A stretch of 64,000 bases of DNA from Flectobacillus rivi (GCF_030056655.1 NZ_JASHIE010000010.1:62001-126000); one strand, 5' to 3'; shown: positions 7,207 to 15,179, numbered from the stretch's first letter. A program made the numbers and translations. Notes: a model not told the origin generated them from the sequence alone.

Positions 7207-8928
7207 TTACAAATTTTGCTTCTTCAATTCGTTTACAGCAAAATTAGCCGCACGAGCTGTCAAAGCCATATAAGTCAACGATGGGTTTACACATGACGCT
7301 GACGTCATACAAGCACCGTCCGTTACAAATACGTTTTTGATTGCATGCAATTGGTTGTTGCCATTTACTACCGAAGTTTTAGGGTCACGTCCCATACGAG
7401 CGGTTCCCATTTCGTGGATAGCCATACCTAGATATGAACCTCTATCATACGTTTTTACGTTTTTGACCCCAGCAGTTTCTAGCATTTCTTTGGCATCGTT
7501 CATCATATCGATACGCATCTTCTTCTCATTTTCTTTCAACTCTGCATCGAATACTACCACAGGAATACCCCATTTATCTTTCGTGTTTTTGTCGAGATAC
7601 ATACGGTTTTCGTGATATGGAAGCGTTTCCCCAAAACCACTTAAGCCCATTGACCATGGTCCAATACCACTTGCTTGTTCTTTGAAATCTGTACCGAAGC
7701 TCAATTCTGATACATTACTTGCCCATGCTCCACGACCACGACCACCACCGCCTTGATAGCCAAAGCCACGTAAATAATCACGCTTGTCGCTACCAATATT
7801 ACGGTAACGAGGTACGTAGATACCATTGGCACGACGACCGTAGTAATATGTGTCTTCGTCGCCTTCCCATGTACCCGATGCACCTACACGGAAGTGATGA
7901 TCCATCAAATTATGACCTAATTCTCCTGAATCATTACCCAAACCATTCTGAAAACGGTTAGACGTTGAGTTTAACATCAAAGCTGTAGTACCCAGAGCTG
8001 ATGCACACAAGAATACAACTTTGGCGAAGTATTCAGTTGTTTGCATAGTTACAGAGTCAATAACTCTTACGCCAGTAGCTTTCTTTTTATTTTCGTCATA
8101 CAAAACCTCACTTACAATAGAATCAGGGCGAAGTGTCAAACGACCTGTTTTCATACAAGCCGGTAGCGTAGATGATTGCGTACTAAAATAAGCTCCATAA
8201 GGACAGCCCAATGAACATTTGTTGCGATACTGACAACCCGTACGCCCAACACCCAATTGAGCCTGAGCGGCTTTTGATAGGTTGGCAACACGTCCGATAG
8301 TCATCACACGTCCGGGATAATTTTTTTCTATGCGCTTTCTTACCTCTTTTTCCACACAATACATATCCATCGGAGGCAAAAACTCGCTATCTGGCAATTG
8401 TGGCAAACCAAGTTTTTCACCCGAAATACCTACAAATTTTTCTACATAAGAATACCAAGGAGCTACATCTTTGTAGCGAATAGGCCAGTCTACAGCAATA
8501 CCATCTTTTAAGTTTGCTTCAAAGTCAAGGTCACTCAAACGATATGATTGGCGTCCCCACATGATAGATTTACCCCCTACGATATTAGGACGATACCAGT
8601 CAAAACGTTTTTCTTCTTTATATAATGAATCCGCATCGTTGAACCAGTATTTTTCGGTCATTTCGTTGTACGGATAATCACGCATCAATTTTGGGTGAGT
8701 TTCTTTCTGCTCTACCGTTAGGCGACCATTGTATTTGGATTCCCAAGGGTCTTTCATGGCATTTTCGTAACCCGTAACGTGCTCTAAGTTTTTACCTTTT
8801 TCGAGCATCAATACGCGCAAGCCTTTTTCAGTAAGTTCTTTGGCTGCCCAGCCACCTGTAATACCCGAACCCACTACAATAGCATCGTAGGTATTGCCTT
8901 TTACGGCATCTATATTTAAGTAAGACAT
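7207..8928 (-). CDS. GMC-family FAD oxidoreductase, large subunit (copy 2)
   Basis: 573-residue paralogue of the protein at 4302-6017, alike from end to end, including the C-terminus (NELKKQNL against SELKKKNL). FAD motif at 20-25 (GSGITG), His505 in HEMGTARMG, Asn548 in VNPSLTYMALTARA. The C-x5-C-x3-C-P cysteines fall at the same numbers, 232, 238 and 242. The main differences are an altered segment at about 65-110 and a substrate-side region at 185-210, which suggests related but distinct substrates. Lies 43 bp after its small subunit, so the pair is an operon. No own signal peptide; Tat hitchhiking is inferred. Confidence 0.92.
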   Translation of the reverse strand: MSYLNIDAVKGNTYDAIVVGSGITGGWAAKELTEKGLRVLMLEKGKNLEHVTGYENAMKDPWESKYNGRLTVEQKETHPKLMRDYPYNEMTEKYWFNDADSLYKEEKRFDWYRPNIVGGKSIMWGRQSYRLSDLDFEANLKDGIAVDWPIRYKDVAPWYSYVEKFVGISGEKLGLPQLPDSEFLPPMDMYCVEKEVRKRIEKNYPGRVMTIGRVANLSKAAQAQLGVGRTGCQYRNKCSLGCPYGAYFSTQSSTLPACMKTGRLTLRPDSIVSEVLYDENKKKATGVRVIDSVTMQTTEYFAKVVFLCASALGTTALMLNSTSNRFQNGLGNDSGELGHNLMDHHFRVGASGTWEGDEDTYYYGRRANGIYVPRYRNIGSDKRDYLRGFGYQGGGGRGRGAWASNVSELSFGTDFKEQASGIGPWSMGLSGFGETLPYHENRMYLDKNTKDKWGIPVVVFDAELKENEKKMRIDMMNDAKEMLETAGVKNVKTYDRGSYLGMAIHEMGTARMGRDPKTSVVNGNNQLHAIKNVFVTDGACMTSASCVNPSLTYMALTARAANFAVNELKKQNL

Positions 8929-8971
8929 TGTTCTGATTAAGTTAAAATAGGGAATGATAAACCGTAATTTT

Positions 8972-9502
8972 TTACAAAGCCCAAGCTTTTTGTCCAGGTT
9001 TTAGAGGTACACAACCCTCAAAACGTCCAGGAATAGGCAAGTATTCTAAAGCTTTAGTAGCGCCAATTTCTGAAGTAAAGTAACCTGTTACAGTTAATTC
9101 TTTCATTTTCAAGAAAAATGGTTTGTTGTCTACCGTTGTTTGCTTTACCATTTCATTCTTTTGAGTTACATCCAAATCAACAAAGCCTTTTCCAAATTTG
9201 GTTTTGCTATCAGCATCCAGTTTGGATAATCCTTCATAAAATGCCTTTTGTTCCTCCTTGGTATAGCAATCTCTTACTACACGCACAATGAATTTCTCCA
9301 CACCAGCAGCTTTTGCGCCTGGGGTATTAGTGGTAGGAATAATAATGTCTGCTACCTCAGCCAAAAGGGATTCTTGGTCCAAAGTCACTTTGAGGCTTTC
9401 GCCAGTGTAGGTTTTTTCGCCCATAACACCAGCCATCACTGGAGCAGATATAACACCTCCTAAGAGGATTGCTACATGCTGGAGTGCATCTCTACGGTTC
9501 AT
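8972..9502 (-). CDS. Gluconate 2-dehydrogenase subunit 3-like Tat small subunit (copy 2)
   Basis: 176 residues beginning MNRRDALQHVAILLGG, a twin-arginine signal nearly identical to that of copy 1. The body keeps IIPTTNTPGAKAAGVEKFI, TVTGYFTSEIGATKALEY and the tail PLKPGQKAWAL (copy 1: LKPGQKAFAY). Role as in copy 1: export partner and likely electron-transfer scaffold for the flavoprotein at 7207-8928. First gene of its operon; divergent from the serine hydrolase at 9865. Confidence 0.88.
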   Translation of the reverse strand: MNRRDALQHVAILLGGVISAPVMAGVMGEKTYTGESLKVTLDQESLLAEVADIIIPTTNTPGAKAAGVEKFIVRVVRDCYTKEEQKAFYEGLSKLDADSKTKFGKGFVDLDVTQKNEMVKQTTVDNKPFFLKMKELTVTGYFTSEIGATKALEYLPIPGRFEGCVPLKPGQKAWAL

Positions 9503-9864
9503 AGTTTTACAGAATTAATGAATTGAATAGTTGAGTTTGATTTGTATATGCGAGCAATTCTCGCTCGAACTGCTCTTGGTCTTTGGTAAGTGCGTTGTTG
9601 GATAGTATTGAGCCTAAACATGAGTACAAAAGCTCTTGAAATACATCTATTTTTTCTCTAAAACAGACAATTTAATCGAATAGTCAAAGTTATTGAATTT
9701 CTTCTAGAAAAAGCTCCTTTCTTATAGGTTCAAAGTATCATTTCGATACTTTTTACTACTAATCCTGTCAAAAATTCGACATAATGACTGAAATATTAGC
9801 CCAATTAAAGAGTAGCTCGTAAATTTAATATACTCTTTCAACGCAATTTAATTGATAATCAAGC
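9503..9864. other. Divergent intergenic region
   Basis: 362 bp without a supported gene. It should hold the promoters of dehydrogenase module 2 (minus) and of the serine hydrolase (plus). A TAACTTTG -7-like box lies on the minus strand at 9692-9685 without a good -33 partner. Two small palindromes stand out: GCGAG-n5-CTCGC near 9548-9562 and AAAGTATC-n5-GATACTTT at 9732-9752. Confidence 0.5.
9732..9752. promoter_or_regulatory. Palindrome AAAGTATC-n5-GATACTTT, possible operator
   Basis: Perfect 8-bp half-sites separated by 5 bp, in the middle of a divergent promoter region. It has no U-run consistent with a terminator of either gene, since both genes point away. Operator role is inferred from place and symmetry only. 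Confidence 0.35.
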
Positions 9865-11388
9865 ATGAAAAGAACTTTTATCCTCACACTTACAAGTCTA
9901 TCATTGTTACTTTTAGGGCATAATACCCATGCTCAAAAGGTAACCAAACTCAGCGAAACCGATTTGATGCTTGCCAAAATGCAAGGAAAGATATATGGTT
10001 GGATGACCGAATGGCAAGTGCCAGGTTGCGCCATCAGTATCGTCAAAGATGGGCAAGTATTGTGGACAGCGGGTTTGGGACAAAAAAATACTGCAACCAA
10101 ACAGTTTGTTACTCCTCAAACCTTATTTCCGATCGCTTCTTGTAGCAAATCTTTTACCGCCGCAGCTATGGCAATCTTGGTAGATGAAGGGAAAGTAGAT
10201 TGGAACAAACCCGTCAAATATTATTTACCCGACTTTGAGCTAAGCGACGTAGATGCAGAGCATACAGTAATGGTAAAAGACTTACTTTCACATCGCACAG
10301 GTTTGCCACGCCATGATTTTGTTTGGTTGTACAGTTCGCTCGACCGTCAGACGATTTACAAGAGTCTCAAATATCTCAAACTTAGCAAAAAACCTTACGA
10401 ACAATATCAATACAACAATTTGATGTATATGGTAGCTGGCGTTTTGATTGAAAGAGTAAGTGGGATGACTTGGGAAAAATTTGTGGAGGAGCGCCTTCTA
10501 AAGCCTCTCAAAATGAATCAAACGGTATTGACATATCCCGAATTATTCAAATCAATGGATTATTCGAAATCATATCGTAAACTAAATGACCAGCTTGCTG
10601 AAGCAGGTTTTGGAAGTAATGTGGATGCTATCGGACCAGCAGGAGCTGTAAAGTCCAATGCCGAGGATATGAGTCATTGGCTATTGATGCAGTTACAACA
10701 AGGTAAATATGAGAACCAACAGATTGTTTCTAGTAAAAATTTAAAAGAAAATCACACTCCTTTAACTGTTGTGTATCCTGCCGAAGCCAAATACCCTGAA
10801 TTAGGATTTAGTACTTATGGCATGGGCTGGAATCAAAATGTTTATAGAGGAGCTCAACGCCTTCAACACAATGGCTCAATAGAAGGATATCGCTCTCAAA
10901 TGACACTTTTTCCTAATAATAATATTGGCATATTTATTACAACCAATAGCAGTGCCGCCGACTACTACTTTGTTAATGTGGTCACAAACAGTCTTACAGA
11001 TATGCTTTTTAATCTTCCTGAGATAGATTGGCATAGTCGTATGAAGCAAGAAAAAGCAGACGCCACTTTTGCTGAAGAGAAACGTGCGAAAGAACAAAAT
11101 GCCAATCGAGTACTCTTTGCTTCGATGTCACATAACCTCGATAATTACGCAGGTATTTATGAACATCCAGCTTATGGAATCTTGCAAATTTACAAATCTG
11201 ACAAAGGGCTTATGGCCAAATATCATAACCAAACTATAGAATTAGTACACTTTCATTATGATTATTTTTTAGGAAAAGATATGCTCGACAATATGCCAAT
11301 TCAGTTTCTGACAAACTTCAAAGGAGCAATTGATCAAGTACAAATTGATTTCCCTAATGCAGGAATTATCCAGTTTTTGAAAAAGTAA
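9865..11388 (+). CDS. Exported serine hydrolase of the class C beta-lactamase/D-aminopeptidase fold
   Basis: 507 residues. A signal peptide runs to about residue 23 (ends HNTHAQ). The penicillin-binding fold motifs are present: S92-C-S-K95 (SxxK), Y183-N-N185 (YxN) and HNG in LQHNGSIEGY replacing KTG, as in the serine hydrolase/esterase branch. After about residue 410 there is a C-terminal beta-rich DUF3471-like domain (YAGIYEHPAYGILQIY). Such proteins act in the periplasm on D-amino-acid peptides or esters; true antibiotic resistance cannot be inferred. Apparently monocistronic. Confidence 0.88.
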   Translation: MKRTFILTLTSLSLLLLGHNTHAQKVTKLSETDLMLAKMQGKIYGWMTEWQVPGCAISIVKDGQVLWTAGLGQKNTATKQFVTPQTLFPIASCSKSFTAAAMAILVDEGKVDWNKPVKYYLPDFELSDVDAEHTVMVKDLLSHRTGLPRHDFVWLYSSLDRQTIYKSLKYLKLSKKPYEQYQYNNLMYMVAGVLIERVSGMTWEKFVEERLLKPLKMNQTVLTYPELFKSMDYSKSYRKLNDQLAEAGFGSNVDAIGPAGAVKSNAEDMSHWLLMQLQQGKYENQQIVSSKNLKENHTPLTVVYPAEAKYPELGFSTYGMGWNQNVYRGAQRLQHNGSIEGYRSQMTLFPNNNIGIFITTNSSAADYYFVNVVTNSLTDMLFNLPEIDWHSRMKQEKADATFAEEKRAKEQNANRVLFASMSHNLDNYAGIYEHPAYGILQIYKSDKGLMAKYHNQTIELVHFHYDYFLGKDMLDNMPIQFLTNFKGAIDQVQIDFPNAGIIQFLKK

Positions 11389-11406
11389 TATACAACTAAA
11401 AAACAA

Positions 11407-11422
11407 TAGCGAAATTTCGCTA
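11407..11422. promoter_or_regulatory. Distal copy of the AGCGAAATTTCGCT palindrome
   Basis: TAGCGAAATTTCGCTA is a perfect 16-bp palindrome 19 bp after the serine hydrolase stop and about 190 bp upstream of the ilv promoter. The same 14-bp core recurs at 11650-11663. Two copies around one promoter suggest a regulator-binding pair, possibly with looping. The intervening sequence is very AT-rich with no gene. Confidence 0.5.
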
Positions 11423-11596
11423 AATGTATTTTGTGTAAATTTTTCAATAAAAATATTATTTCAAAAGAGAGAACCGAAACAGAATTTTATACTTTAAATT
11501 GAAAAAAAACTGTTTTAATTCACTAAAAATGAATCAAAATTCCCAAAATTAAAATTGGTATAAGTATTTATTACTAAAATTTTATTTGGCATTTTC

Positions 11597-11628
11597 TTGC
11601 ATTTAAAAAATATACCTCTGTATATTTG
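11597..11628 (+). promoter_or_regulatory. Probable ilv operon promoter
   Basis: TTG (11597-11599), 21 bp, TATATTTG (11621-11628): a complete match to the Bacteroidota promoter. Transcription would begin near 11635, some 35-40 nt before the leader-peptide ATG. Confidence 0.65.
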
Positions 11629-11649
11629 TAAAGTACTAACAAAAACATC

Positions 11650-11663
11650 AGCGAAATTTCGCT
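11650..11663. promoter_or_regulatory. Proximal AGCGAAATTTCGCT palindrome in the ilv leader
   Basis: Perfect 14-bp palindrome about 15 bp downstream of the predicted transcription start and 8 bp before the leader-peptide ATG. As DNA it could be a repressor operator; as RNA it could fold near the ribosome-binding region of the leader peptide. Copy of the site at 11407-11422. Confidence 0.5.
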
Positions 11664-11671
11664 AATTTTTT

Positions 11672-11734
11672 ATGAAAGTTTCTGGATTTGTAAATATCAT
11701 TCTCGTTCTCGTGATTCTCTGCTGTGAAGTGTGA
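11672..11734 (+). CDS. ilv operon leader peptide (attenuator peptide)
   Basis: A 20-codon reading frame from ATG 11672 to TGA 11732-11734. Its middle reads IILVLVIL (codons 9-16): eight consecutive branched-chain codons, with further Val at 3, 7, 12, 14 and 20 overall. That is the hallmark of a regulatory leader peptide for an Ile/Leu/Val operon, where scarcity of charged tRNA stalls the ribosome. It is followed 25 bp later by a strong intrinsic terminator and then ilvD. The peptide itself is expected to have no function. The frame is too short for routine gene calling, which is why it is usually missed. Composition, terminator and downstream genes all agree, so chance is very unlikely. Confidence 0.87.
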   Translation: MKVSGFVNIILVLVILCCEV

Positions 11735-11776
11735 GACGGGCTTTTATGTATATAATTGAAAAGACCTTTCTCACAC
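11729..11776 (+). promoter_or_regulatory. Antiterminator pairing of the ilv attenuator
   Basis: GTGTGAGA (11729-11736), which overlaps the leader stop codon, is complementary to TCTCACAC (11769-11776), the loop-side half of the terminator's 5' arm. A ribosome stalled on codons 9-16 leaves GTGTGAGA free, so this pairing can block the terminator. A ribosome that reaches the stop codon covers it, and the terminator forms. The complementarity is seen; the switch is inferred by analogy with enterobacterial ilv attenuators. Confidence 0.65.
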
Positions 11777-11793
11777 ACTGAGAAAGGTCTTTT
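11759..11793 (+). terminator. Attenuator terminator of the ilv operon
   Basis: Perfect 15-bp stem AAAAGACCTTTCTCA / TGAGAAAGGTCTTTT with a five-base loop (CACAC), ending in a U-run. It stands between the leader peptide and ilvD, on the same strand, with no gene end nearby to terminate, so its only sensible role is conditional termination ahead of ilvD. Confidence 0.88.
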
Positions 11794-11905
11794 GCTGTCC
11801 AGAAATATCGAACTTAAAATAAGTCAAAAAATAGAAGAATAATACAAACCCTCTGACTCGTGTTTTCTATCCTGTCGGGCAGAGTCTAAAGCATCTTTTC
11901 AAGTT

Positions 11906-13582
11906 ATGGAACTGAACAAATTCTCAAAAACACTGACTCAAGAAGTAACCAACCCTGCAGCCAAAGCCATGCTTTATGGAATTGGTCTTACTAGCGAAGA
12001 TATGCAAAAAGCACAAATCGGTATTGCTAGTACAGGTTATGAAGGAAACACATGTAATATGCACCTCAATGGTCTTTCGGTACATGTGAAAAAAGGTGTT
12101 CAAGAGAATGGCATGGTAGGCTTGATTTTCCATACGATTGGTGTATCAGATGGTATGACCAACGGTAACAACGGGATGTCATACTCATTGCCATCACGTG
12201 ATTTGATTGCTGATTCGATCGAAAACGTAGTAGGTGCTCAATGGTATGATGGCGTGATTGCGGTAGTTGGTTGTGACAAAAACATGCCAGGAGCTATGAT
12301 GGCATTGGCTCGTTTGAACCGCCCAGGTATGTTGGTGTATGGTGGTACAATTCGTACAGGTGAGTATAAAGGACAAAAATTAGATATTGTTTCGGCATTC
12401 GAGGCATTGGGTAAAAAATTCGCAGGTAATATATCTGACGAAGACTATGAAGGAGTTATCCGTAACGCTATTCCGGGTGCTGGTGCTTGTGGTGGTATGT
12501 ACACTGCTAACACTATGGCATCGTCGATGGAAGCGATGGGCTTAACATTACCAAACTCGTCTTCATATCCAGCTACTCACGAAGGTAAAAAAGCCGAGTG
12601 TTTGGCTATTGGAGCAGCAATGAAAAACCTATTGGAGCAAAATATTTGCCCAAGAGACATTATGACTCGTAAGGCTTTCGAAAACGCCCTTACAATGGTA
12701 ATGGCTATGGGTGGTTCGACAAACGCTGTATTGCACTATTTGGCAATTGCTCGCGCCGCTGAAGTTGAATTTACGTTAAAAGATATTCAAGCTATTTCTG
12801 ATCGTACTCCATTAATTGCTGATTTGAAGCCTTCTGGTAAGTATTACATGGAAGATATGCTTTCTATCGGTGGGGTACCAGCATTGATGAAATACTTGTT
12901 GAAAGAAGGATATTTACATGGTGATTGTATGACTGTAACAGGTAAGACAATTGCTGAAAACTTGGCTGATGTTCCTGAATTAGATTTCGATTCACAAAAA
13001 ATCATTTTGCCATTAACGAGCCCAATCAAACCAACAGGTCACTTACAAGTATTGTATGGTAACTTAGCAACAGGCGGTGCTGTAGCAAAAATCACAGGTA
13101 AAGAAGGGGAACGTTTTGAGGGTATTGCAAAGGTTTGTGAGCGTGAAGAAGAGGTAATTGAATACTTATCAAAAGGCGAAATCAAAGAAGGACAAGTAGT
13201 AGTAATCCGTAACGAAGGTCCTAAAGGTGGTCCGGGTATGCCAGAAATGTTGAAACCAACATCGGCTATTATGGGTGCTGGCTTAGGTAACAAAGTAGCC
13301 ATGATTACAGACGGTCGTTTCTCAGGCGGTACACACGGATTCGTGGTAGGCCACGTAACACCAGAAGCACAGGTAGGGGGCAATATCGCTTTGGTAAAAG
13401 ATGGCGATTTGATTACGATCGATGCAGTTAATAATGTTCTTCACTTACACGTATCTGATGAAGAATTGGCAGAACGCCGTAAAGACTGGGCTCCATCTGA
13501 ATCACCATTCAAACAAGGTGTTTTACGCAAATATGTGAAAAACGTAGCCTCAGCAAGTGAGGGTTGTGTAACGGATTTGTAA
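11906..13582 (+). CDS. ilvD: Dihydroxy-acid dehydratase
   Basis: Cytoplasmic Fe-S dehydratase for the third common step of valine and isoleucine synthesis. 558 residues, the shorter length typical outside enterobacteria. The three cluster cysteines are Cys50 (GYEGNTCNMHL), Cys123 (GCDKNMPGA) and Cys195 (GAGACGGMYTANT), which point to a 2Fe-2S-type or equivalent cluster; the C-terminal FSGGTHGFVVGHVTPEA motif is complete. First enzyme gene of the ilv cluster, 112 bp downstream of the attenuator terminator. Confidence 0.97.
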   Translation: MELNKFSKTLTQEVTNPAAKAMLYGIGLTSEDMQKAQIGIASTGYEGNTCNMHLNGLSVHVKKGVQENGMVGLIFHTIGVSDGMTNGNNGMSYSLPSRDLIADSIENVVGAQWYDGVIAVVGCDKNMPGAMMALARLNRPGMLVYGGTIRTGEYKGQKLDIVSAFEALGKKFAGNISDEDYEGVIRNAIPGAGACGGMYTANTMASSMEAMGLTLPNSSSYPATHEGKKAECLAIGAAMKNLLEQNICPRDIMTRKAFENALTMVMAMGGSTNAVLHYLAIARAAEVEFTLKDIQAISDRTPLIADLKPSGKYYMEDMLSIGGVPALMKYLLKEGYLHGDCMTVTGKTIAENLADVPELDFDSQKIILPLTSPIKPTGHLQVLYGNLATGGAVAKITGKEGERFEGIAKVCEREEEVIEYLSKGEIKEGQVVVIRNEGPKGGPGMPEMLKPTSAIMGAGLGNKVAMITDGRFSGGTHGFVVGHVTPEAQVGGNIALVKDGDLITIDAVNNVLHLHVSDEELAERRKDWAPSESPFKQGVLRKYVKNVASASEGCVTDL

Positions 13583-13588
13583 ATAGTT

Positions 13589-13620
13589 AAGCCATTGGAC
13601 ATAACTGAGTCCAATGGCTT
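13589..13620 (+). terminator. Hairpin after ilvD
   Basis: AAGCCATTGGAC (13589-13600) and GTCCAATGGCTT (13609-13620) form a perfect 12-bp stem with an eight-base loop, immediately after the ilvD stop. The following bases are not U-rich, so it may protect the ilvD mRNA end or terminate only partly, leaving distal ilv genes expressed. Confidence 0.55.
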
Positions 13621-13685
13621 GCTTTCCCAATAAAAGCTAGTCGTAGGCTTTTCATAATCTTAAATACGATAACACCTTGAAAACT

Positions 13686-13785
13686 TAAAGACCATAAATT
13701 ATTTTACTCGACGAATATGAAAGATCTGAAAATGAAGGTATACAGATGACATCATAAATGTAGGGTTAATGGTCTTTACCTTCAT
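13686..13785. repeat. Interleaved inverted repeats between ilvD and the membrane-protein gene
   Basis: TAAAGACCAT (13686-13695) complements ATGGTCTTTA (13769-13778). ATGAAGGTA (13732-13740) complements TACCTTCAT (13777-13785). The two right-hand arms abut, so the pairings are interleaved and would give a pseudoknot or two exclusive hairpins. Confidence 0.4.
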
Positions 13786-13816
13786 CCGCATCACTAACAC
13801 GATATAATTGAAATTT

Positions 13817-15112
13817 ATGAACCTTAGTAATAAGGAGAAAAAGCAAACATCAATCCTAAAGTGGTGGAATGTTATGCTTATTTTACTCCCAGTCTTAGTC
13901 TATTACACGTGGGTTTGGTTTTGGGGAGTCGACTGCCCGCAATTAGACGATTTCGCAGTTTTGACAATAATGGTTGATATAGATAAAGCTATATCCCTTA
14001 AAGAAAAAATAGTAGTTTGGTTTACTCCACATAATGAACATAGGATAGTATTGACAAGACTAGTTTTTTGGCTGGTAGGCGCAACAAACAACGGAGCTGT
14101 TGATATATACAAAGTATTATTGATTGGTAATCTTACCTTAATAGGTCTTGCTAGTATTTTCTATCGAGCAATTTGTCAGATGCAACAATCATGGGTATAT
14201 GCACTAGCTATAAGTTGTACGTTGTTTCAAATGCAATTTTTTGAAAATACGTTCTTTGGTATGGCAGCTGTCCAAAATATTGGAATATATCTATGGCTAG
14301 GATTAAGTTGTTGGAATATCGCACAAGTACCTCAATGTTCAAAAAAGTTACTCTGGGCATTTGTATTTGGCATTTTTGCCACTTTTACTTCAGGTAATGG
14401 TATGGTTGTCTTTCCAGCTGGAGCTATTACCTTATGGATTGCAGGTTCAAGAAAAGCTAGCATAATTTGGACTATTGGCGGACTTATCGTCATATTAATC
14501 TATTTATCTGGCGTACAACATCAAAGTCACAACTCTAGTCCAGTACAAATACTTCAAGGCTCAATGGGGTATTTAGGAAGTTTGACAGGTGTAAGTACAG
14601 GAAAATGGATTCCTATAATTGCAGGTTGTATAATAGTAATGATCGGAATAATACTAAATCTAAATTTAGTATTTGCTCAATTCATATCAATTCAGGTTTT
14701 TTCGAAACCTGTACAGCTTTTTCTATTTGCCTTTTTTATTGCAATGATAGCGACAGGTTGTATGATTTCAATGAACAGAGATGTAGTTTTAGCCATTTCA
14801 ACGCCAAGGTACAAAATAGGCTCGGCAGTAGTTGGATGCTTAATCATATTAATGATTGCTAACACTCGAATAAGCCAATATAATAGTTTTTTGATTGGAC
14901 TTGCTTGTGCCATTGGTAGTAGCATTTTTTGCTTCATGACTTACTACAAAATGACACCAATTATAAGAGCAAACCAAATGGGGTATCTAAATAATATCCA
15001 AGCATTTAGACAAAAAACTTTAGGTCAAGCTCATCCTCCTATTCTCTTTGAAAAGGAATGGTTGAAAATTTGGAAAGCAGGAAAATGGAATTTTCCAGAA
15101 TCCAGCCGTTAA
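13817..15112 (+). CDS. Polytopic membrane protein of unknown function inside the ilv cluster (GT-C-like topology)
   Basis: 431 residues from the ATG at 13817; a TTG three codons earlier is less likely. About ten hydrophobic helices. The first periplasmic loop has the acidic pair PQLDDFAVL and then PHNEHRIVLTRLVFWLVG. An Asp-Asp/Glu loop after the first helix followed by many helices resembles GT-C glycosyltransferases (GtrII/PMT type), but I do not recognise the family. It lies on the ilv strand between ilvD and ilvB, 67 bp before ilvB. Its use of ATA, CTA and AAT codons is much heavier than in the ilv genes, which suggests weak expression or a later insertion. No link to amino-acid synthesis is evident. 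Confidence 0.8.
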   Translation: MNLSNKEKKQTSILKWWNVMLILLPVLVYYTWVWFWGVDCPQLDDFAVLTIMVDIDKAISLKEKIVVWFTPHNEHRIVLTRLVFWLVGATNNGAVDIYKVLLIGNLTLIGLASIFYRAICQMQQSWVYALAISCTLFQMQFFENTFFGMAAVQNIGIYLWLGLSCWNIAQVPQCSKKLLWAFVFGIFATFTSGNGMVVFPAGAITLWIAGSRKASIIWTIGGLIVILIYLSGVQHQSHNSSPVQILQGSMGYLGSLTGVSTGKWIPIIAGCIIVMIGIILNLNLVFAQFISIQVFSKPVQLFLFAFFIAMIATGCMISMNRDVVLAISTPRYKIGSAVVGCLIILMIANTRISQYNSFLIGLACAIGSSIFCFMTYYKMTPIIRANQMGYLNNIQAFRQKTLGQAHPPILFEKEWLKIWKAGKWNFPESSR

Positions 15113-15179
15113 ACAAAACCACAAAACATAGAATTAGCATTCAACTCTTCGGAGTTCAACATTTTAATTAAAAAATCGC

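Noticed and set aside
9865..11388. Class C beta-lactamase resistance gene
   Set aside because: Shares the fold and SxxK/YxN motifs but has HNG in place of KTG and an extra C-terminal domain, as in esterase or peptidase relatives; resistance cannot be claimed.
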